Below are positions 57,982 to 64,000 of a stretch of DNA of 64,000 nucleotides, piece by piece. The stretch is taken from NCBI RefSeq assembly GCF_024435355.1, contig NZ_JAMJWG010000007.1:62001-126000 (forward strand), written 5' to 3'. Each line of letters opens with the position of its first letter. The stretch's first letter is position 1. A model generated the notes under the pieces. The model saw only the letters and a program-made list of their open reading frames with translations, had not been told where the DNA came from and ran no database searches. The DNA is from Streptomyces odontomachi. Lineage in GTDB: Bacteria; Actinomycetota; Actinomycetes; Streptomycetales; Streptomycetaceae. A program made the position numbers and the translations under genes.

Positions 57982-59256
57982 ATGAAGACGTATCTGTCGG
58001 TGTTAGGCAACACCGACTACCGAAGACTCTGGCTCGGTGCGGTGATCAGCCTCGTCGGCGACGGCGCCAGCTGGATCGCCATGTCCTGGATCGCGGTCAC
58101 CACCGGCGGAGCCGGCAGCCTGACCGTGCTGGGCCTGTGCTACTTCGCACCGATCATCGTCGGCGGTCTGCTGGCCGGGAAGATCGTCGACCAGTTCTCC
58201 CGGCGTCTTCTGCTGGTGGTCGACAGCCTGTTCCGCGGCGTGGTGATGATGAGCATCCCGCTGCTCGCCGCCTTCGACCGGCTCTCCCTGTGGCACCTGT
58301 ACGTGGTGGCCATCGTCTACGGACTGCTCAAGATCCTGCCCACCGGCATCATCCCGGCCGTCATCCCCGACCTGGTCCCCGCACACCACCTCAACACCGC
58401 CATCGCCCTGGAGGCGGTGGCCACCGGTGCCGCCGGCCTGTTCGGCCCGATGGTCGGCGGCGCGCTGATCCCGCTGGTCGGCGCCCACCAGGTGCTCGCA
58501 CTGGACGCGGCCAGCTACTTCGCCTTCGCGTTCGCCGTGCTCGGCATGAGGACCAGGCTGGGCAGGCCGAGCACGCCGGAAGGCGCGCAGGACGCCGCCC
58601 GGCGCACCGCCTGGCGCCCCGTGGTGACCTTCATCTGGAGGGACCGCGTGATGCTGGTCATCACGGTGGCCTTCACCCTGTTCAACATCGCCATCGGGAT
58701 GCTGACGGTGACCCAGCCCTGGCTCGCCCACGATCGGCTGCCCGGTGGCGCCCGGATGCTCGGTGTCCTGGTCGGCGTGTTCGCCTGTGCCGAGATGGCC
58801 GGGTCCCTGATCGCGGGCGCCATCCGGCCGGCGGTGCGCCCCATGCTCCGGATCGGCGTGCTGCAACTCGTCTCCGGATGCGGCCTGTTGCTGTTGCTGG
58901 GACAGCAGCCCGCTCTGGTTCTCGTCGGCCAGGTGATCTGCGGTGTCCCGGCGGCGGTGCTGGTGGTGTCGTCGCAGGCCATCCGGTACGCCCGGACCCC
59001 CGAGGAGCTGCGCGGCCGCACCATGACCCTGATGCGCACCCTCATGCTGAGTGCGTTGCCGGTCGGCTCGGTGATCGCCGGGCCCCTGCTGGACTCCGGC
59101 GACTACACCGCGATGGTGCTGGTGATGGCGTTGCTGGCCGCCGTCCCCGGGCTGCTGAGCGTGCTGTTCGTTCGCAACGAGGTCGTCAACGAACGCCTTC
59201 CGAGGAAGGTCGCCGAACCCGGCGTCCGCGAGCCGCAGCCGGAAGAGGCCGCCTGA
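57982..59256 (+). CDS. MFS transporter (EntS-like exporter)
   Basis: A 424-residue membrane protein with twelve hydrophobic segments of the MFS DHA3/EntS class: VLGNTDYRRLWLGAVISLVGDGASWIAM, LAGKIVDQFSRRLLL, and VIPDLVPAHHLNTAIALEAVATGAAGLFGPMVGG. This class exports siderophores, macrolides and similar compounds. A TTA codon is at 58003. The ATG follows AGGGGG. It probably exports the cluster product and gives self-resistance. Confidence 0.88.
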   Translation: MKTYLSVLGNTDYRRLWLGAVISLVGDGASWIAMSWIAVTTGGAGSLTVLGLCYFAPIIVGGLLAGKIVDQFSRRLLLVVDSLFRGVVMMSIPLLAAFDRLSLWHLYVVAIVYGLLKILPTGIIPAVIPDLVPAHHLNTAIALEAVATGAAGLFGPMVGGALIPLVGAHQVLALDAASYFAFAFAVLGMRTRLGRPSTPEGAQDAARRTAWRPVVTFIWRDRVMLVITVAFTLFNIAIGMLTVTQPWLAHDRLPGGARMLGVLVGVFACAEMAGSLIAGAIRPAVRPMLRIGVLQLVSGCGLLLLLGQQPALVLVGQVICGVPAAVLVVSSQAIRYARTPEELRGRTMTLMRTLMLSALPVGSVIAGPLLDSGDYTAMVLVMALLAAVPGLLSVLFVRNEVVNERLPRKVAEPGVREPQPEEAA

Positions 59257-59339
59257 CGACATCAGGCAACGTTCGCCCGCTCACCCGGGCATATGTTCGC
59301 TGCTGCTTGCCCGGCGCAGGGCGCGTACGCTTGCGCACC

Positions 59340-59825
59340 ATGGCGGAACGAGTGCGGGTCCGGCCGCTCACCGAGGAAGAGGGGCGGCAACTGCTGCGGA
59401 TCATCCGCCGCGGCTCCGGGTCCGTGGTGACCTGGCGGCGGGCCCAGATGGTGCTGCTGTCGGCCCAGGACATGGACGTGAGCCGGATCGCCGAGGTGGC
59501 CTTCACCAGTGAGGACCGGGTGCGCGATGTGATCCACGCGTTCAACGTCCAGGGGTTCGACGCGCTGTACCCCAGGTACCGGGGCGGCCGACCGCCCACG
59601 TTCACGCCGCAGCAGCGCGCCCGTATCGCCGAGATCGCCCGTTCCGAACCGGCCGAGCACCAGCTGCCCTTCGCGACCTGGAGCCTGACCAAGCTGGCCG
59701 ACTTCCTGGTCGCCGAGGGCGAGGTCGACGACATCTCCCCGGAGGGCCTGCGCGGCCTGCTGCGTGCCGAAGGGGTCGCCCTCGCCCGGCGCAAGGCGTG
59801 GCAGGCCGCACGCCGCGACGCCTGA
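59340..59825 (+). CDS. IS630-type transposase HTH remnant
   Basis: A 161-residue protein equal to the N-terminal helix-turn-helix part of IS630-family transposases: QLLRIIRRGSGSVVTWRRAQMVLLSAQDMDVSRIAEVAFTSEDRVRDVIHAFN, then GGRPPTFTPQQRARIAEIA. The DDE catalytic domain that should follow is missing, and the open frame ends cleanly. It may be a decayed IS or a domesticated DNA-binding protein. It lies between the exporter and an ATP-grasp gene, and the TA-bounded element at 52416 may be a related relic. Confidence 0.8.
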   Translation: MAERVRVRPLTEEEGRQLLRIIRRGSGSVVTWRRAQMVLLSAQDMDVSRIAEVAFTSEDRVRDVIHAFNVQGFDALYPRYRGGRPPTFTPQQRARIAEIARSEPAEHQLPFATWSLTKLADFLVAEGEVDDISPEGLRGLLRAEGVALARRKAWQAARRDA

Positions 59826-60010
59826 TCCGAGGGGCGCTGCCCTGGTCGCCGGGGGCGTTGCGCAGGCCCGCGTCCGCAGGCCGCGGCCAGCCGCCGATGC
59901 CCTCCCAACGACTCTGCAAACGTTGCCTGTTGACTTGGCCCCCGCGTACCATGGACCCGTTGATCGTTATGGCAGTCCACCGCTGCCGGGGGTTGGTTCA
60001 GGGGGGCTCC

Positions 60011-61219
60011 ATGCGCATTCTCGTACTCCATCGCATACCTGACTCGTTCGTGCACTACGCGGACAACGTCGACCATGACGCGCACGAGGTCACGTACGTG
60101 AGCGAGCCCGCCCGCAAGCACACCCTGCCCGAGGGCGTCCCGGCGCGCCGGCTGGAGCGGCCGGGTGACGGCGACACGGCGGCCGAGGTACTGGAAGCCG
60201 TCGCCGGACTGCCGACGCCGGACGTGGTCGTCGCGTTATCCGAGTTCGACCTGCTTCCCGCGGCGCAGGTCCGTGAGGCCCTCGGGGTGCCCGGGGACCA
60301 TGTGGCGGACGTGCTGCCCGCCCGGGACAAGGTCATGATGAAGACGGCGGTGGCCAAGGCGGGCCTGCGCGTGCCGCGCTTCCTGCCGCTGCCGGTCGCC
60401 CTGGCCGAGGGCGCGGCCGCGGTCCCGTGGCACGGCCGGACGATCCTGAAGCCGCTGGCGGGCGCCACCAGCGAGGGCGTGGCGAGGTTCGCCACCGTCG
60501 ACGAGGCGCTTGAGGCGGCCCGCCGGGCGGAGCCGGCACTCGCCACCGACGACTTCGAAATAGAGGAGTTCATCGATGGCGAGCTCCTGCACATAGACGG
60601 GCTGATGATGTCCGGCAAGCCGGCGGGCGTGCTGGCGAGCAGGTACATGGGCAGTGGCCTGTCGTACGCGGAAGGCAACCCGCTGGGTTCCGTGCAGACC
60701 GACACCGAACCGGACCTCGTCGACTGGGTCGCCCGCTGCCTCAACGCGATCGGGATCGACGACTGCCCCTTCCACCTGGAAGCCTTCGACACCCCCGAAG
60801 GCCCGGTGTTCCTGGAGGTCGGCGCCCGGTTCGGCGGCGCCGACGTGGTCGACTGCTTCGAACTGGCCACCGGTGTGCGCCTGCCCTCGGCCCACCTCCG
60901 CTTGCTGATCCACGACTTCGGCGGCATCCCGGCCGCCCGCACCCCCGAGCCCCACCAGCGCTACGGCTGGTTCACCGTGCCCGGTCACACCCTCGGCTCG
61001 ACCCACTGCCGGATCACCGGTGAGCAGCCGTTCCGGGACGACCCCCTGGTGGTGCGGTGGGTGCAGCGAGAGGCCGAGGAGCCGATCAGCCGGACCGTCA
61101 GCTACGCGGACTCCGACATCCCCCTCGCCGGCGTCGTGGGCCCCGCCACGGAGCCCGAGCTACGCCGCTTCCTGACCGACCTCCTCGCCACGGTACGGGT
61201 CGAGCCAGCGGCGCGCTGA
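60011..61219 (+). CDS. ATP-grasp ligase C
   Basis: A 402-residue ATP-grasp enzyme, the closest in the window to ligase B (same opening MRILVLHRIPDSFVHYADNVDHDAHEVTYV). ATP-binding segments are ARDKVMMKTAVAKAGLRVPRF and HGRTILKPLAGATSEGVARF; the metal site is GPVFLEVGARFGGADVVDCFE. A TTA codon is at 60236. It is likely an amino-acid ligase adding another residue to the product. The ATG at 60011 has a G-rich site (GGGGGG) before it. It begins a series of three ligase genes. Confidence 0.9.
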   Translation: MRILVLHRIPDSFVHYADNVDHDAHEVTYVSEPARKHTLPEGVPARRLERPGDGDTAAEVLEAVAGLPTPDVVVALSEFDLLPAAQVREALGVPGDHVADVLPARDKVMMKTAVAKAGLRVPRFLPLPVALAEGAAAVPWHGRTILKPLAGATSEGVARFATVDEALEAARRAEPALATDDFEIEEFIDGELLHIDGLMMSGKPAGVLASRYMGSGLSYAEGNPLGSVQTDTEPDLVDWVARCLNAIGIDDCPFHLEAFDTPEGPVFLEVGARFGGADVVDCFELATGVRLPSAHLRLLIHDFGGIPAARTPEPHQRYGWFTVPGHTLGSTHCRITGEQPFRDDPLVVRWVQREAEEPISRTVSYADSDIPLAGVVGPATEPELRRFLTDLLATVRVEPAAR

Positions 61220-61264
61220 GCGCCGGCACCGCACCGACCCCAGAGGCACGGCACGGGCACCACG

Positions 61265-61320
61265 AGCACCACCAGGCACGAGCACCACCAGGTACGGGCG
61301 CCACAGCACCACCAGGCAGC
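61265..61320. repeat. Short imperfect tandem repeat AGCACCACCAGG
   Basis: Units at 61265-61280, 61281-61296 and 61305-61320 (AGCACCACCAGGCACG and variants), in the 144-base space between ligases C and D. A low-complexity slip product rather than a regulatory site. Confidence 0.65.
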
Positions 61321-61363
61321 ACAGGACCGGAGAGCATCCCGGCACAGCGGAAGGACTCCTGCC

Positions 61364-62614
61364 ATGACGTGGGCCGGCGAGCAGCCAAAGCCTCTACTCC
61401 TCGTGATCCACAACGGTCTCCGGGAGTATCGCGAGTACCTCCTGAGTTCGCTGTGCACCCGCTATCGCGTTCACCTGATCAACGACACGGAACCCAGCTG
61501 GGAACGTTCCTACCTGGACGGTTTCACCCTGGTGCCGGACACCGGTGCGGACGCGGTGCTGGCGGCGGCCCGCAAGATCGCCGCCGAGGAGTCGGTGAGC
61601 GGGGTGATGAGCTGGCATGAGGAGCACATCGTGCAGGCGGCCCTGGTCGCCGAGGAGTTGGGGTTGCCGGGGACGCCTCCGGATGCGGTGCGGCGCTGCC
61701 GTGACAAGTTCGCGACCCGCACCGCCCTGGCCGCCGAGGGCATAGGGCAGCCGGCGTTCGTGGCCGTGGGAAGCCTGGACGAGGCGCGTGCGGCGGCGGA
61801 CAAGCTGGGCTTCCCCGTGGTGATCAAGCCCCGTGCGGCCGGGGGCAGTCAGGGTGTGGTCCTGGTGGCGGACGCGGAGGAGCTGGCGGCGCACTTCGTC
61901 ACGACCCGTGACGTGCCGGTCCCGCACACCCCGGTGTTCGACCAGGGAGTGCTGGTCGAGGAGTACGCCGACGGGCCCGAGGTCACCGTGGACTCCGTGG
62001 TGCGCGGCGGCCGTGCGACCCCGCTGTTCGTGGCCCGCAAGGACATCGGTTATCCGCCGTACTTCGAGTCGATCGGGCACATCGTCGACGGGGCCGACCC
62101 GTTGCTGGCCGACCCGGACTTCCGGCAGCTGGTGCAGGCGGTGCACACGGCGCTGGGCTGCACCGACGGCTGGACCCACACCGAGCTGAAACTGACCGCG
62201 CAGGGCCCGAAGGTGATCGAGGTCAACGGCAGGATCGGCGGAGACCTCATCGCCTACCTCGGCCTGCGCACCACCGGTGTCGACCCCGGCCTCGTCTGCG
62301 CGGACGTGGCCTGCGGTACCGAGCCGGTGACCGAGGCAACCAAGCAGGCGGTGGCGGGGGTGCGCTTCTGCTATCCGCCGCACGACGACGCGCTGATCGA
62401 GGCCGTCGACTTCGACCGCGCGGGCCTTCCCGACGAGATCGATCTCGCGGTGGCCCTGGTGGCCCCGGGCGACGTGGTCTCCCCGCCGCGACAGGGCCTC
62501 ATCGACGGCCGGGTGGCGCTCGCCACCGCGGTGGCCCCGTCCGTGGACGCCTGCCGCACGGCACTCGACCGGGCACAGGCAGCGCTACGGCTACGGGTCG
62601 GCCCGCGCCAGTAG
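61364..62614 (+). CDS. ATP-grasp ligase D
   Basis: A 416-residue ATP-grasp enzyme. It begins TWAGEQPKPLLLVIHNGLREYREYLLSSL, then CRDKFATRTALAAEGIGQPAF, FPVVIKPRAAGGSQGVVLVAD, LVEEYADGPEVTVDSVVRGG and HTELKLTAQGPKVIEVNGRIGGDLIAYL with the metal Glu/Asn. The motif VNGRIGGD is typical of carbamoyl-phosphate-synthetase-like L-amino acid ligases (including LysX and BacD relatives). A tandem paralogue follows 177 bases later. Its DNA is over large parts identical to that paralogue. Substrates unknown. Confidence 0.92.
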   Translation: MTWAGEQPKPLLLVIHNGLREYREYLLSSLCTRYRVHLINDTEPSWERSYLDGFTLVPDTGADAVLAAARKIAAEESVSGVMSWHEEHIVQAALVAEELGLPGTPPDAVRRCRDKFATRTALAAEGIGQPAFVAVGSLDEARAAADKLGFPVVIKPRAAGGSQGVVLVADAEELAAHFVTTRDVPVPHTPVFDQGVLVEEYADGPEVTVDSVVRGGRATPLFVARKDIGYPPYFESIGHIVDGADPLLADPDFRQLVQAVHTALGCTDGWTHTELKLTAQGPKVIEVNGRIGGDLIAYLGLRTTGVDPGLVCADVACGTEPVTEATKQAVAGVRFCYPPHDDALIEAVDFDRAGLPDEIDLAVALVAPGDVVSPPRQGLIDGRVALATAVAPSVDACRTALDRAQAALRLRVGPRQ

Positions 62615-62791
62615 CTCCTCGGACCTGTGGACCGGACCGTGACGGTGCGCCCGCCGGACGGGGCATCGTCCCATGCCGTTCCGCGCCCCGGCCCACCCCG
62701 GCCACGAGAACGTCACCTTGCCGAAGCCGTCATCGGGTACGAAGCGTGAGGCGATCGCACACCATCCCGGCATAGCGGAAGGATCCCTGCC

Positions 62792-64000
62792 ATGACGTGG
62801 GCCGGCCAGAAGCCCCTGCTCTTGGTCATCACCAACGGGCTTCAGGACTACCGTGAGTACCTGCTGCGCTCCTTGTGCACGCGCTACCGCGTGCACCTGA
62901 TCAACGACACGGAACCCAGTTGGGAAAGACCCTATCTGGACGGTTTCACCCTGGTGCCGGACACCGGTGCGGACGCGGTGCTGGCGGCGGCCCGCAAGAT
63001 CGCCGCCGAGGAGTCGGTGAGCGGGGTGATGAGCTGGCATGAGGAGCACATCGTGCAGGCGGCGCTGGTCGCCGAGGAGTTGGGGTTGCCCGGGACGCCT
63101 CCGGATGCGGTGCGGCGCTGCCGTGACAAGTTCGCCACGCGTACCGCCCTGGCCGCCGAGGGGATCGCCCAGCCGGGGTTCGTGGTCGTCGGGAATCTGG
63201 ACGAGGCGCGTGCGGCGGCGGACAAGCTGGGCTTCCCCGTGGTGATCAAGCCCCGTGCGGCCGGGGGCAGTCAGGGTGTGGTCCTGGTGGCGGACGCGGA
63301 GGAGCTGGCGGCGCACTTCGTCACGACCCGTGACGTGCCGGTCCCGCACACCCCGGTGTTCGACCAGGGAGTGCTGGTCGAGGAGTACGTCGAGGGGCCC
63401 GAGATCAGCGTGGACTCCGTGGTGCACCGCGGTCGGGTGACCCCGCTGTTCGTGGGCCGCAAAGAAGTCGGCTTCCCCCCGTACTTCGAGGAGACCGGGC
63501 ACATCGTCGACGGGGCCGACCCGTTGCTGGCCGACCCGGACTTCCGGCGGATGATGCAGGCGGTGCACACGGCGCTGGGCTGCACCGACGGCTGGACCCA
63601 CACCGAGCTGAAACTGACGGCGCGGGGCCCCAGGTTGATCGAGGTCAACGGCCGGCTCGGGGGCGACCTCATTCCCTACCTCGGGTTGCGCGCCACCGGC
63701 GTCGATCCCGGTCTGGCCACCGCGGACGTGGCCTGCGGTACCGAGCCGGTGACCGAGGCCACCAAGCAGGCGGTGGCGGGGGTGCGCTTCTGCTATCCGC
63801 CGCACGACGACGCGCTGATCGAGGCCGTCGACTTCGACCGCGCGGGCCTTCCCGACGAGATCGATCTCGCGGTGCCCCTGGTGGCCCCGGGCGACGTGGT
63901 CTCCCCACCGCGACAGGGCCTCATCGACGGCCGGGTGGCGCTCGCCACCGCGGTGGCCCCGTCCGTGGACACCTGCCGCACGGCACTCGACCGGGCACAG
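62792..64000 (+). CDS. ATP-grasp ligase E, partial (runs off the right edge)
   Basis: The visible 403 codons (MTWAGQKPLLLVITNGLQDYREYLLRSLCTRYRV onwards) correspond almost one to one with ligase D; about a dozen residues are missing if the lengths agree. ATP-grasp motifs are unchanged: PVVIKPRAAGGSQG, HTELKLTARGPRLIEVNGRLGGDLIPYLG. The upstream 35 bases (CATCCCGGCATAGCGGAAGG and so on) are also copied from gene D. It is a tandem duplicate with changes concentrated in the first 50 residues and around VVVGNLDEA, IEG-type lid and GRKEVGFPPYFEETG, i.e. probable specificity residues. Confidence 0.93.
   Translation, partial: MTWAGQKPLLLVITNGLQDYREYLLRSLCTRYRVHLINDTEPSWERPYLDGFTLVPDTGADAVLAAARKIAAEESVSGVMSWHEEHIVQAALVAEELGLPGTPPDAVRRCRDKFATRTALAAEGIAQPGFVVVGNLDEARAAADKLGFPVVIKPRAAGGSQGVVLVADAEELAAHFVTTRDVPVPHTPVFDQGVLVEEYVEGPEISVDSVVHRGRVTPLFVGRKEVGFPPYFEETGHIVDGADPLLADPDFRRMMQAVHTALGCTDGWTHTELKLTARGPRLIEVNGRLGGDLIPYLGLRATGVDPGLATADVACGTEPVTEATKQAVAGVRFCYPPHDDALIEAVDFDRAGLPDEIDLAVPLVAPGDVVSPPRQGLIDGRVALATAVAPSVDTCRTALDRAQ

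Noticed and set aside
57240..59339. A long plus-strand frame ending in the IS630 HTH protein
   Set aside because: The part before 59340 overlaps the cupin and MFS genes in another frame and has no domain; only the last 161 codons are credible.
59930..59952. A -35/-10 promoter (TTGACT and TACCAT) before ligase C
   Set aside because: The spacer is only 11 bases, too short for a sigma-70-type promoter.
1..64000. CRISPR arrays, rRNA genes, phage modules or an integrase
   Set aside because: No regularly spaced repeats, rRNA sequence, phage genes or integrase-like protein were seen.

Overview
The window is high-GC DNA with GTG-rich starts, GGAGG-type ribosome sites, SARP regulators, a mycothiol-type enzyme, an ECF41 sigma factor and rare TTA codons, so it is almost certainly a Streptomyces (or close relative) chromosome. 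Two parts can be told apart.

1-19.5 kb is ordinary accessory chromosome: a partial secreted protein, a DCC thiol oxidoreductase, lspA, a DUF1707 protein, a tRNA-like gene, an LLM monooxygenase/FMN reductase pair, an aldo/keto reductase, two small secreted paralogues, an HTH-NB-ARC-TPR regulator, a LacI-controlled sugar ABC importer with an ADP-ribosylglycohydrolase, an ECF41 sigma factor with its carboxymuconolactone decarboxylase partner, a murein endopeptidase, an HAD protein and a lipoprotein.

19.5-64 kb (running off the right edge) is a large biosynthetic gene cluster for a small modified peptide or amino acid, made of three modules. Module 1 (minus strand, 19.5-25 kb): heme-oxygenase-like diiron oxidase (HDO), two ATP-grasp ligases, a deiminase/amidinotransferase-fold enzyme and an EamA exporter, all overlapping or closely spaced; a C-terminally truncated fatty acyl-AMP ligase lies upstream. 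Module 2 (plus, 35.4-42.1 kb): acyl-activating enzyme, two carrier proteins, an amidohydrolase, a SyrB2-like non-heme iron halogenase with an unusual HxV iron site, a KAS III-like enzyme, a GNAT and a BtrH-like acyltransferase. Module 3 (plus, 42.5-54 kb): a set resembling the Pseudomonas syringae tabtoxin locus: a beta-lactam-synthetase-like protein lacking the glutaminase Cys, a TauD-type oxygenase, a GMC oxidoreductase, an HExxH protein, a methyltransferase, a LysA-like PLP enzyme, a proteobacterial-type DapD, an aminotransferase and an MHS-type transporter. Further right come a LuxR-type regulator, a DUF885 metallopeptidase, a cupin, an MFS exporter, an IS630 HTH remnant and three more ATP-grasp ligases, the last two a very recent tandem duplication.

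Two SARP-NB-ARC regulators (29.6-34.5 kb) sit between modules 1 and 2. Modules 2 and 3 are preceded by the same 27-bp inverted repeat plus a second shared 14-bp box, and TTA codons occur in genes of all modules, so the modules look co-regulated and bldA-dependent. The simplest reading is one pathway that makes a tabtoxinine-like beta-lactam amino acid, joins it to other amino acids with ATP-grasp ligases, and possibly adds a carrier-bound, halogenated or otherwise oxidised acyl unit. The final product is inference.
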